From an uncultured Eubacteriales bacterium (GTDB lineage Bacteria; Bacillota; Clostridia; Christensenellales; CAG-138), in NCBI GenBank assembly GCA_902765005.1, contig CACWYB010000001.1, forward strand, positions 62,001 to 126,000: a DNA stretch of 64,000 bases, given 5' to 3'. Under the pieces are notes generated by a model. The model worked only from the letters and a program-made list of their open reading frames with translations, was not told the DNA's origin and searched no databases. How positions within the stretch are numbered: the stretch's first letter is position 1; each line of letters opens with the position of its first letter. Shown one piece after another: positions 24,702 to 32,818 of this stretch. The translations under genes and the position numbers were made by a program.

Positions 24702-26864
24702 ATGGACCTTTGGACCTTGGAACAGCCCGGATACGACCCTCAGCGGGGCGTGACGGACGGCAACCGCTTTCTCATCGCCAACGGCTATATGGGCGTGCGG
24801 GGCACCCTTTTGGAGGCGGAAAGGCAGGCGTGCCCCGCCGTGAACCTGGCGGGGGTGTACGACAGAAACGGCGACAAATGGCGGGAACCGGTGAACGCGC
24901 CCCGGCCCCGGCTCTTTTCCCTCCGCTTCGGAGGACAGGAATATGTAGGGGCGACCCCCAGAGAGCACGTGCTCCGGCTCAGCTACCGCCACGGGGTCTT
25001 CTCCCGGGAGACGGACTTTGGCCCCTTCCTGCTCAAGGAGGAGCGGATCGCCTCATTGTCCGAGCCCCACCTGCTGGCGGAACGGCTGTCCTTCACCTTT
25101 CGTGAAGCGGGCCAGGCGCAGGTGACGCTGGGCCTGTCCACGGACATCTGGGACATCAACGGCCCCCACCTCTTCGATTTTCAGCAGGAGGCGGCGGACA
25201 CCCTTCTCTGCCGGGCCGTCACCGGGGAGAAGGCCATCCCCGTGGCGACGGCCATGGCCCTGACCTGGGACGGCCGGGGGAAAAAGGCCTCCGCCCTCAC
25301 GGCGGAAGGGCCGGCTTTCACCCTTTGCTTTGACGCCCGACCGGGGGAGACCGTGACGGCGTCGCTGTTCATGGGGGTGTACACGGGCCTGGACGACCCG
25401 GCGCCCGCGCAGCAGGCCCAGGCCCTATGCGCCCGGGCCCAAAGCCGGGGCCTGGACGCCTGCTTCCAAGACAACGGCCACGCCTGGGAAAAGGTGTGGG
25501 CCCGCTGCCAGGCGGAGCTGACAGGCAGCGACCAGGAGGCCCTATCCCTCCACGCCAGCCAGTTTTACCTCAACAGCATCGCCCCCCGCCACGCCGAAAA
25601 CCTGTCCATCCCGGCCCGGGGGCTTTCGGGCCAAACCTACAAGGGGGCCATCTTCTGGGATTCGGAGATCTTCCTGTTCCCCCAGTTTGTGTACACCCAG
25701 CCCCAGGTGGCCAGATCCCTCCTGCGCTATCGGATCGAGACCCTGCCCGGCGCCCTGCAAAAGGCGGCGGAATACGGCTTTCGGGGGGCCTTCTACCCCT
25801 GGGAGAGCCAGGAGGGGGGCCAGGAGGGCTGCACGGATTTCAACGTGGTGGACGTGTTCACCCACCGGCCCGTGCGCACCTATTTTCGGGACAAGCAGAT
25901 CCACATCAGCGCGGACATCGCCTACGCCCTGTGGCAATACTATGACATCACCGGCGACCGTTCCCTGCTGGAAGAGGGAGGCGCGGAGGTCATTTTGCAG
26001 TGCGCCCGGTTTTATTTGAGCCGGATGAGCGGGCACCTGGACCGGGAGGAGCTGGACCTAACGGATGTGATCGGCCCGGACGAATACCATGAGCGGGTGA
26101 CCAACAACGCCTTCACCAACCGGATGGCCCGCCGCTGCCTGGAGAGCGCCCTGGCCTTGGAGGCTGTTTTTTCGGACCGCCCGGGCTTCATGGCGGCCCT
26201 GAAGGAGCGGCTTGGATATGAAGCGGACTGGGCCAGGCTCCCGGAAGCCATCCGGCGGCTGCGAGGCCCCTGGATAAGGGACGGGGTGCTGGAACAGTTT
26301 GACGGCTATTTCGATTTGGAGGACTGCCCCTTGGAGACGGTGCGAAGCCGTCTCAAGGACCCCCGGGAATACTGGGGCGGAGACCACGGGGTGGCCGGCC
26401 CCACCCAGATCATCAAGCAGGCGGACGTGATCGCCCTCATGGCCCTGCTGCCGGAGGACTTCTCCGACGAGACGGTGGCCAAAAACTTCGCCTACTACGA
26501 GCCCCGGACGGAGCACGGGTCCAGCCTGTCCGCCTGCATGTACGCCCTGACGGCCTGCCGGATCGGCGCGCTGGACAAGGCCTGGGAGCTGTTCAAAAAA
26601 ACCGCCTCCATCGACCTGGTGGGGGGCGGCAAGCAGTGGGCCGGGGAGATCTACATTGGCGGCACCCACCCGGCGGCCAACGGCGGCGCCTGGATGATCG
26701 CGGTCCTTGGCTTCTGCGGGGCGCGGATGCAGCGGGGCGAGCTGACCCTCTCCCCCCGGCTGCCCAGTCAGGTGCAGGCGATCCGCTTCGCCCTGACCAC
26801 GGCGGAAGGCCCCCGGCAGATCACCGTCACCCGGGAGGGGTGGCGCTCGGAGCCCATTGACTGA
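24702..26864 (+). CDS. GH65 phosphorylase-like enzyme 2
   Basis: 720 aa, a paralogue of the preceding gene but clearly diverged. General acid E461 in VIGPDEYHE, then NNAFTNRM; phosphate loop HGSSLS is present. Likely reaction: phosphorolysis of an alpha-linked glucose disaccharide to beta-glucose 1-phosphate. Start 24702 is chosen because TAGGAGGAG lies directly upstream; an ATG-like opening at 24669 lies inside the hairpin. Two GH65 enzymes side by side suggest two linkages or two chain lengths are handled. Confidence 0.9.
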   Translation: MDLWTLEQPGYDPQRGVTDGNRFLIANGYMGVRGTLLEAERQACPAVNLAGVYDRNGDKWREPVNAPRPRLFSLRFGGQEYVGATPREHVLRLSYRHGVFSRETDFGPFLLKEERIASLSEPHLLAERLSFTFREAGQAQVTLGLSTDIWDINGPHLFDFQQEAADTLLCRAVTGEKAIPVATAMALTWDGRGKKASALTAEGPAFTLCFDARPGETVTASLFMGVYTGLDDPAPAQQAQALCARAQSRGLDACFQDNGHAWEKVWARCQAELTGSDQEALSLHASQFYLNSIAPRHAENLSIPARGLSGQTYKGAIFWDSEIFLFPQFVYTQPQVARSLLRYRIETLPGALQKAAEYGFRGAFYPWESQEGGQEGCTDFNVVDVFTHRPVRTYFRDKQIHISADIAYALWQYYDITGDRSLLEEGGAEVILQCARFYLSRMSGHLDREELDLTDVIGPDEYHERVTNNAFTNRMARRCLESALALEAVFSDRPGFMAALKERLGYEADWARLPEAIRRLRGPWIRDGVLEQFDGYFDLEDCPLETVRSRLKDPREYWGGDHGVAGPTQIIKQADVIALMALLPEDFSDETVAKNFAYYEPRTEHGSSLSACMYALTACRIGALDKAWELFKKTASIDLVGGGKQWAGEIYIGGTHPAANGGAWMIAVLGFCGARMQRGELTLSPRLPSQVQAIRFALTTAEGPRQITVTREGWRSEPID

Positions 26865-26874
26865 AACAGCGCAT

Positions 26875-26910
26875 AAAAAACGCCCGGCCTTTTGGTCGGG
26901 CGCCTTTGCT
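26875..26910. terminator. Bidirectional terminator, GH65 operon / LacI-pgmB
   Basis: CGCCCGGCC-TTTT-GGTCGGGCG stem-loop (26881-26902), followed by CCTTTGCTTT on plus and TTTTTTATG on minus. It separates convergent transcription units. Confidence 0.7.
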
Positions 26911-26915
26911 TTGGG

Positions 26916-27548
26916 TTAAAACAGGTCCAATAGGTCCCTTAGGCTCCTGATGGGGTGATCGGTTTTCGCATAGCCGGCGGCGTCGCCGATGCCGATGCTC
27001 AAAAAGCCACCGGCCTTGGCGGCGTCGATGCCCGCCACGGCGTCCTCCACCACGGCGCAGTCATCCGGCGCAAGGCCGATGAACTGGGCCGCCTTCAAAA
27101 ACACCTCCGGGTCCGGCTTGGAGCGGGTGATGTTGGTGCCGTCGGACACGGCGTCGAAAAACCGCCCCAGGTCCGTTTTCTCCAGAATGAGCTTGGTATT
27201 CCTGCTGGAGCTGCCCACGGCCAGCTTTAGGCCCCGTTCCTTCAGGGCCGCCAGGGTCTGCCGCACCTGGGGGGCCACGGCATCGGGGGTCAGGGTCTGC
27301 AGCCCCGCCCGATAGCGCTCGTTCTTGCGGGCGGCCACGGCTTCCTTCTCCTCGTCCGAGAGGGTCAGCCCCCCGTGGGACAGGATGATGTCCAAAGAGG
27401 CCATGCGGGACACGCCCCGCAAAAGGTTGTTCACCTGCCGGTCGAAGGGCACGCCGAGCTCGTCGGCCACCGATTTCCAGGCGGCGTAATGCATCTCGTC
27501 GGTGGACAGAAGCACACCGTCAAGGTCGAATATGATGCCCTGTTTCAT
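26916..27548 (-). CDS. pgmB: Beta-phosphoglucomutase
   Basis: 210 aa HAD enzyme. Motif I DLDGVLLSTDEMHYAAW has the catalytic D-x-D, followed by the beta-PGM signature LRGVSRMASLD, motif II GSSSRN, motif III K in SKPDPEVF and motif IV EDAVAGIDAA. It converts beta-glucose 1-phosphate to glucose 6-phosphate and thus drains the product of GH65 phosphorylases into glycolysis. It begins 10 bases after the LacI regulator gene and is co-transcribed with it, opposite in direction to the GH65 operon. Confidence 0.94.
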   Translation of the reverse strand: MKQGIIFDLDGVLLSTDEMHYAAWKSVADELGVPFDRQVNNLLRGVSRMASLDIILSHGGLTLSDEEKEAVAARKNERYRAGLQTLTPDAVAPQVRQTLAALKERGLKLAVGSSSRNTKLILEKTDLGRFFDAVSDGTNITRSKPDPEVFLKAAQFIGLAPDDCAVVEDAVAGIDAAKAGGFLSIGIGDAAGYAKTDHPIRSLRDLLDLF

Positions 27549-27558
27549 GGGTCTCCTT

Positions 27559-28578
27559 TTATTTTCTGTTCAGGTCCCTCACGCTCTCCCGCTCCACCAG
27601 GCTCACGGGCAGGATCACGGACCGCTGGGGGATTTCCTCCCCCCTGAGCTGGGCCAAGATCATGTCCGTGGCCAGGATGCCCTTCTGCTCCGCATCCTGA
27701 TGGATGGTGGTGAGGGTGGGGTTGGTCAGCTGACAGAGGTAGTTGTCGTCGAAGCCGACGATGGATTTGTCCTCCGGCACGCGAACGCCCCTCTCCCGAA
27801 GGCCCGCCATGATGCCGGCGGCCAGGATGTCGGCGGAGGCGAAGATGCCGGTGATATGCTTCTTTTCGCTGAGGGCCACGCCCAGGCGCCTGCCCTCCTC
27901 CACGGAGATCTCCTGGGTGAACACCAGGGAAGGATCATAGTTCACCCCGAATTCCGCCAGGGCTCGTTGGTAGCCCTGGAGCCGTTTTTCCACCACGCCT
28001 CCGGGCCGGACGGAAGGGGAAGCGAAGGCGATGACGCGATGGCCCTTCTCCAGCAGATGCCGGGTGGCCATGTAGCCGCCCTTCTCATCCTCCAGGCCGA
28101 TGTTGTACACGTCCGGCTGGTCGATGTAGCTGTCGATGAGCACATAGGGGATGCCCAGCCGCTGGGTGCAGGTGAAGAAGTCGTCCTGGAACATGCCCGT
28201 GAGGATCAGGCCGGACAGGTGCCAGCTGCGGCTCAGGAAGTCGAGCGCCCGGGCGTCCTCCACGGAGCGGATCATCAGATAGTATCCCTCGGCCCGGGTG
28301 CGGCTTTCGATGCCCTCCACGAAGGTGCCCAGGAAGGGGTCGCTCATGGTGCTGCCGGTATTCTGCGGGGTCATGTGGGTGATGACGCCGATGATGGAGG
28401 AATCGGCGTTGGCCAGGGTGCGGGCGGTCATGCTGGGCACATAGTGCTCCCGCTCGATGATCTCCCAGATCTTGGCCACCCGTTCCGGGGATACCCGGCT
28501 GGTCCTATTATGCACCACGTTGGACACGGTGGTGATGCTGACGCCCGCTTCGGCGGCGATATCCTTCAATGTAACCAT
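27559..28578 (-). CDS. LacI family transcriptional regulator
   Basis: 339 aa. N-terminal helix-turn-helix and hinge (TLKDIAAEAGVSITTVSNVVHNRTSRVS) and a periplasmic-binding-protein-like sugar domain (DSYIDQPDV, GFDDNYLCQLTNPTLTTIHQD). It probably senses a sugar or sugar phosphate from the locus and represses the three promoters that carry GTTTARCGTTAAAC. The central CG of that palindrome fits LacI-family operators. It is co-transcribed with pgmB. Assignment of these operators to this protein is inference from proximity. Confidence 0.92.
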   Translation of the reverse strand: MVTLKDIAAEAGVSITTVSNVVHNRTSRVSPERVAKIWEIIEREHYVPSMTARTLANADSSIIGVITHMTPQNTGSTMSDPFLGTFVEGIESRTRAEGYYLMIRSVEDARALDFLSRSWHLSGLILTGMFQDDFFTCTQRLGIPYVLIDSYIDQPDVYNIGLEDEKGGYMATRHLLEKGHRVIAFASPSVRPGGVVEKRLQGYQRALAEFGVNYDPSLVFTQEISVEEGRRLGVALSEKKHITGIFASADILAAGIMAGLRERGVRVPEDKSIVGFDDNYLCQLTNPTLTTIHQDAEQKGILATDMILAQLRGEEIPQRSVILPVSLVERESVRDLNRK

Positions 28579-28675
28579 GGCTAACTCTCCCTCGAATTAC
28601 CCTACAGCTTATCAGCTTTTGGCATTCATTTCAAGGTTTTGGGCCGGAAGTTTGCATCTTTGGCGCCCTGGCCCT

Positions 28676-28709
28676 GTAAAAATGTGGGGACAGCCAGGCT
28701 GCCCCCACA
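28676..28709 (-). terminator. Terminator after the repeat lipoprotein gene
   Basis: Minus strand TGTGGGGGCAGCC / GGCTGTCCCCACA (one mismatch) followed by TTTTTAC. It separates the lipoprotein gene from the LacI gene. Confidence 0.7.
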
Positions 28710-28727
28710 CGCTTAGTTCCGATTCGG

Positions 28728-31019
28728 TTAGTTCTTCGAATCCACCATGCAGGCGGACAGGCTGTTGATGTACTCCTGGATGGGCAGGTCGCCGGGCTTG
28801 CCGGTCTCGGGCGTGGTCATGGTGTCCACGATGGCGCCGGTGTCGATGGGTGCCACGGGCTCCGCGAAGTAGATCTCGTCCACCCAGATCACGCAGGGCA
28901 GGAAGGCGCGGATGTGGAAGGCGTTGGTCATGCCGGGGAAGCCGGAGGCCTCCAGGTCGATGACCAAATCCTGCCACTCGGTGGTGATGACGGGATGGCT
29001 GCCGTCAGCCAGGACCAGGTCGCAGAACCGGGCGGCGTAGAACTTGGCGTCTTCGGGGTGCCAGTCCATGAGCAGCATGGTCTCCTCGCCGCCCACTTCA
29101 CCCTTCACCCGGATGACCAGGTACTTGCACCAGGAGATGTTCTCCAATGCCCACATGTTCACCGCTTCGCCCCAGTTGGCCATCCAGTCGGCGGCGTGGG
29201 CGTAGTAGTCCGCTTCGGTGTCAAAGTCGTCGGTGCTGAAGGCCTTGGGCCGCATGTCCAGCTTGATGGCGCCGTCCTCGTTCTTGGCGCGCAAGTTCGC
29301 CCAGTTGTCCCACCAGATGTTCTGGCCGTTGGGGCCCAGCTCGGGCTTGTTGTTGGGGTCACGATCGTCGAAGTTGTCCCACAGGAAGGCCACTTCCGGG
29401 GCGACCACTTCGGCGGCGGGCGCTTCCGCATCCTGAGCTCCGCCCAGGTACTCCCGGATGGGCAGATCGCCGGGCTTGCCGGTCTCGGGCGTGGTCATGG
29501 TGTCCACGATCGCGGTGGTGTCGATGGGGGCCACGGGCTCCGCAAAATAGATCTCATCCACCCAGATCACGCACTTGTCGAAGGCGCGGATATGGAAGGC
29601 ATTTGTCATGCCGGGGAAGCCGGAGGCCTCCAGGTCGATGACCAGGTTCTGCCAGCCGGTGGTGATGACGGGATGGCTGCCGTCAGCCAGGACCAGGTCG
29701 CAGAAGCGAGCGGCGTAGAACTTGGCGTCTTCGGGGTGCCAGTCCATGATGAGCTTGGTCTCCTCACCGCCGACCTCGCCCTTCACCCGGATGACCAGGT
29801 ACTTGCACCAGGAGATGTTCTCCAGGGCCCACATGTTGACCGCTTCGCCCCAGTTGGCCATCCAGTCGGCGGCATGGGCGAAGTAGTCATCTTCGTTCTC
29901 ATAGTCTTCGGTGTCGAAGGCCTTGGGCCGCATGTCCAGCTTGATGGCGCCGTCCTCATTCTTGGCGCGCAGGTTGGCCCAGTTGTCCCACCAAATGTTC
30001 GCACCGTTGGGGCCCAGCTCAGGCTTGTTGTTGGGGTCGCGATCGTCAAAGTTGTCCCACAGGAAGGCCACTTCGGGGCCGGGCACTTCTTCGGCGGGTT
30101 CCGCCTGGGCAGCGGGGGCTTCCTCAGCGGGAGCTTCCTCAGTAGCGGGGGCCTCGGCCACTTCCACGCCCAGATACTCCGCGATGGGCAGGTCGCCGGG
30201 CTTGCCGGTCTCGGGGGCGGTCATGCCGGAGAGGATGGTCTCCTGGCTGGTGGCGTCGATGGGGGCGATGGGCTCGGAGAAGGTGATCTCATCCAGCCAG
30301 ATGACGCACTTGTCGAAGGCGCGGATGTGGAAGGCGTTGGTCATGCCGGGGAAACCGGAGGCTTCCAAATCGATGACCAGATCCTGCCACTCGGTGGTGA
30401 TGGCGGGATGGCTGCCGTCGGCCAGGACCAGGTCACAGAAGCGGGCGGCGTAGAACTTGGCGTCTTCGGGGTGCCAATCCATGATGAGCTTGGTCTCCTC
30501 ACCGCCCTCGGCGCCCTTGATGCGGATGGTCAGGTACTTACACCAGGAGATGTTCTCCAGGGCCCACATGTTCACCGCTTCGCCCCAGTTGGCCATCCAG
30601 TCGGCGGCGTGGGCGTAGTAGTCGGCTTCGCTCTCAAAGTCCTCCGGATCATAGGCCTTGGGCCGCATGTCCAGCTTGATGGCGCCGTCCTCGTTCTTGG
30701 CGCGCAGGTTCGCCCAGTTGTCCCACCAGATGTTTACGCCGTTGGGGCCAAGCTCGGGCTTGTTGTTGGGGTCACGGTCGTCGAAGTTGTCCCACAGAAA
30801 GGAATCGGATGCGGCGGGCGCCGGCTCCTCCTCCGCCTTGGGCGCCTCCTCCGCAGCGGGCGCTTCCGTCGGGGCAGACGCCTCCTCTTGAGCCGCAGCG
30901 GGTTCGCTGGCAGGCTCCTGGGCAGGGGCCTCGGTCTGGGCAGGCGTGGTGGATTGTCCGCAGGCAGCAAGACCCAAGATCATGCCGACTGCAAGGACCA
31001 GTGCGAGTAACTTTTTCAT
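28728..31019 (-). CDS. Surface lipoprotein with three tandem carbohydrate-binding-like domains
   Basis: 763 aa. Lipoprotein signal with GLAAC (C20), a Pro/Ala/Glu-rich linker (21-70), then three copies of a domain of about 205 aa starting at residues 74, 319 and 545, each opening with FLWDNFDDRDPNNKPELGPN and closing with an IW[LV]DEI-F strand. The copies are nearly identical and are separated by acidic Pro/Ala linkers. Strand-rich sequence with conserved Trp (WWDNW, MDWH) and a terminal D-E-I strand resembles jelly-roll carbohydrate-binding modules; the family is not certain. No catalytic domain is seen. Probable role: glycan capture at the cell surface for the ABC importer. Start 31019 has GGGAGGT upstream. 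Confidence 0.75.
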   Translation of the reverse strand: MKKLLALVLAVGMILGLAACGQSTTPAQTEAPAQEPASEPAAAQEEASAPTEAPAAEEAPKAEEEPAPAASDSFLWDNFDDRDPNNKPELGPNGVNIWWDNWANLRAKNEDGAIKLDMRPKAYDPEDFESEADYYAHAADWMANWGEAVNMWALENISWCKYLTIRIKGAEGGEETKLIMDWHPEDAKFYAARFCDLVLADGSHPAITTEWQDLVIDLEASGFPGMTNAFHIRAFDKCVIWLDEITFSEPIAPIDATSQETILSGMTAPETGKPGDLPIAEYLGVEVAEAPATEEAPAEEAPAAQAEPAEEVPGPEVAFLWDNFDDRDPNNKPELGPNGANIWWDNWANLRAKNEDGAIKLDMRPKAFDTEDYENEDDYFAHAADWMANWGEAVNMWALENISWCKYLVIRVKGEVGGEETKLIMDWHPEDAKFYAARFCDLVLADGSHPVITTGWQNLVIDLEASGFPGMTNAFHIRAFDKCVIWVDEIYFAEPVAPIDTTAIVDTMTTPETGKPGDLPIREYLGGAQDAEAPAAEVVAPEVAFLWDNFDDRDPNNKPELGPNGQNIWWDNWANLRAKNEDGAIKLDMRPKAFSTDDFDTEADYYAHAADWMANWGEAVNMWALENISWCKYLVIRVKGEVGGEETMLLMDWHPEDAKFYAARFCDLVLADGSHPVITTEWQDLVIDLEASGFPGMTNAFHIRAFLPCVIWVDEIYFAEPVAPIDTGAIVDTMTTPETGKPGDLPIQEYINSLSACMVDSKN
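28770..30800 (-). repeat. Three in-gene tandem repeats of about 620 bp
   Basis: Units at about 30165-30800, 29445-30065 and 28770-29387 encode the three near-identical domains of the lipoprotein. DNA identity is high across whole units, so recent duplication or gene conversion is likely. Copy number may vary between strains. Confidence 0.9.
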
Positions 31020-31078
31020 GCTTGACCTCCCTAATTGATATTTTCTTTTTTCCTGGTAAAACACCGATTTGCGGGTAG

Positions 31079-31134
31079 GTTTAACGTTAAACCTATCATG
31101 GCTTTATTATAGCATCCGCCCTGGGGGCTGTCAA
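31079..31134 (-). promoter_or_regulatory. Promoter plus palindromic operator of the repeat lipoprotein gene
   Basis: Minus strand TTGACA (31129-31134), 17 bp, TATAAT (31106-31111), then the perfect palindrome GTTTAACGTTAAAC (31079-31092; 18 bp if flanks are counted) 13 bases after the -10. It is the best copy of the locus operator. Confidence 0.8.
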
Positions 31135-31140
31135 GCGGTG

Positions 31141-31154
31141 ATTTAGCGTTTCAC
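31141..31154. promoter_or_regulatory. Possible auxiliary operator
   Basis: ATTTAGCGTTTCAC matches 11 of 14 bases of GTTTAGCGTTAAAC and lies upstream of both divergent promoters, about 55 to 100 bp from the two full sites. LacI-type tetramers often use such auxiliary sites; here it is only a candidate. Confidence 0.35.
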
Positions 31155-31200
31155 CTGCCCAAACATAAGGAAAAAACGGCCCGGGAAACCGTTTTTGCCC

Positions 31201-31256
31201 TTGCCCATTTCGGGTTCCTATTGTATAATCATGTCAGGAGAGGTTTAGCGTTAAAC
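31201..31256 (+). promoter_or_regulatory. Promoter plus operator of the beta-helix glycosidase gene
   Basis: TTGCCC (31201-31206), 17 bp, TATAAT (31224-31229), operator GTTTAGCGTTAAAC (31243-31256) 13 bases after the -10. Same design as the sites at 18863 and 31079. Confidence 0.75.
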
Positions 31257-31286
31257 TATCCGCACTTGCAAGGGAGGAGCACACAC

Positions 31287-32804
31287 ATGCGCACCGAGTC
31301 CAAAGCCGCTCCCCGGCTGATCCTGCTGGGAGCCGCGGCCCTTCTGCTGCTGGCATTGGCCATCTTCATGATCCTTTCGCCCAAAGCGCCGAGAAAGGGG
31401 CAGGCGAACAGGGCCCCCGAAGGGCAGGCGACCCTGCTCACCCTCTACGAGGGCCCCAAGACCATGACCAGCTCCCCGAACGCCCGCATCACGGCCAACG
31501 GCCATGAGCTGTTCGTCTACGATGTGATGGTGAACCATGAGCACATCTGGAACGCCAACACCCAGCCCAGCGACACCCCCATGACCTACTTCGATTTCTC
31601 CGGCAAGGTGGAGATCGACATCCAGATGCCGGGGCTCCCTACGCCCGTGGAGAGCGCCCAGGTGCTGCCCTCCGCCTGGGGCATCGAGCCGGAGGTGGCC
31701 GACGGCCACGTGCGCTTTGCCATCACGGAGCCCGGCCAGTACACCGTTATCTATAACGGAAGCGTCAACAAGGCCACCCACATCTTCGCCAACCCGCCGG
31801 AGACGGAGGTGCCCGACGCCGACGACCCCAACGTGTTCTTCATCGGCCCCGGGGAATGGACCATGGACGCCATCGCCCTGGGGGACGATCAGACCCTGTA
31901 CCTGTCCGGCGGGGCGGTGCTCCACAGCATCGTGTCCGTCAGCGGGGCCAAGAACGTGCGCATCCTGGGCCGGGGCATGATCGACGGCAGCGACTATCCC
32001 GCCTGGAACCAGGCCGGCTCCTACGCCCGAGTGCCCATCGACCTGAACCACGCCAAGGACGTAACCGTGGAGGGGATCATCCTGGCGAACTCCAACTGTT
32101 GGAACTTCAACTCCTACTCCTGCAGCCATGTGCGGGTGGACAACGTGAAGATCATCTCCGGCCGTCAGAACGGGGACGGCTTCACCTTCCAGTCCTGCAC
32201 GGATCACGTGGTCACCGACAGCTTCGCCCGGACCTGGGACGACAGCCTGGTCATCAAGAACTACTCCGGCTCCACCAAGGGCATCACCTTTAGGAACATG
32301 CAGGTGTGGACGGATCTGGCCCAATCCATGGAGATCGGCTACGAGACGGACAAGGGCCTGACCCTGGACCCGGAGATCCAGGACGTTCTCTTTGAGAACA
32401 TCACCGTTCTCTACAACTTCCACAAGCCCGTTATCTCCATCCACAACAGCGACGACGCCTTCGTCCACCACATCGAATACCGGAACATCCTGGTGGAGAA
32501 CGCCTTCATGGAGGGGGACAACGGCCGGAACAACGAGCTCATCGAGATGAACCTGAATAAATCCGGCTGGTCCACGGTGAAGGACGAGTTCGGCTCCGTG
32601 GACGACGTGCTCATCGACGGGCTCACCGTGCTGCACACCAAGGACGGCCGGGTGCCCGCCTCCCGGATCAGCGGGCAAAGCGAGGACAACCGGATCACCA
32701 ACGTGACCTTCCGGAACGTGAGCATCCTGGGGCAGAAGGTGCAGGATCTCAAGGGGCTCAACGCCTCCGTCAACGAATTCTGCGAGAACATCACGGTGGA
32801 ATGA
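31287..32804 (+). CDS. Membrane-anchored beta-helix glycoside hydrolase (GH28/GH49-like)
   Basis: 505 aa. An N-terminal membrane anchor (about 10-30) is followed by a beta-sandwich (about 45-180) and a right-handed parallel beta-helix. Catalytic-type residues lie in NGDGFTF and WDDSLVIK, which parallel the N-x-D and D-D motifs of GH28 polygalacturonases; the GHG and RIK motifs of true GH28 are absent. The beta-sandwich plus beta-helix layout and the nearby GH65 enzymes recall GH49 dextranase/isopullulanase. It probably cuts a polysaccharide outside the cell. The ATG at 31287 has GGGAGG upstream. Co-transcribed with the next gene, under the locus operator. Confidence 0.7.
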   Translation: MRTESKAAPRLILLGAAALLLLALAIFMILSPKAPRKGQANRAPEGQATLLTLYEGPKTMTSSPNARITANGHELFVYDVMVNHEHIWNANTQPSDTPMTYFDFSGKVEIDIQMPGLPTPVESAQVLPSAWGIEPEVADGHVRFAITEPGQYTVIYNGSVNKATHIFANPPETEVPDADDPNVFFIGPGEWTMDAIALGDDQTLYLSGGAVLHSIVSVSGAKNVRILGRGMIDGSDYPAWNQAGSYARVPIDLNHAKDVTVEGIILANSNCWNFNSYSCSHVRVDNVKIISGRQNGDGFTFQSCTDHVVTDSFARTWDDSLVIKNYSGSTKGITFRNMQVWTDLAQSMEIGYETDKGLTLDPEIQDVLFENITVLYNFHKPVISIHNSDDAFVHHIEYRNILVENAFMEGDNGRNNELIEMNLNKSGWSTVKDEFGSVDDVLIDGLTVLHTKDGRVPASRISGQSEDNRITNVTFRNVSILGQKVQDLKGLNASVNEFCENITVE

Positions 32805-32818
32805 GGGAGGAAAGTACC

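Noticed and set aside
28770-30800. CRISPR array or other short-repeat array
   Set aside because: The repeats are about 620 bp units encoding protein domains, not short direct repeats with spacers.
28914-31010. Plus-strand frame of 698 codons with internal repeats
   Set aside because: Its repeats only mirror the three repeats of the real lipoprotein gene on the other strand.
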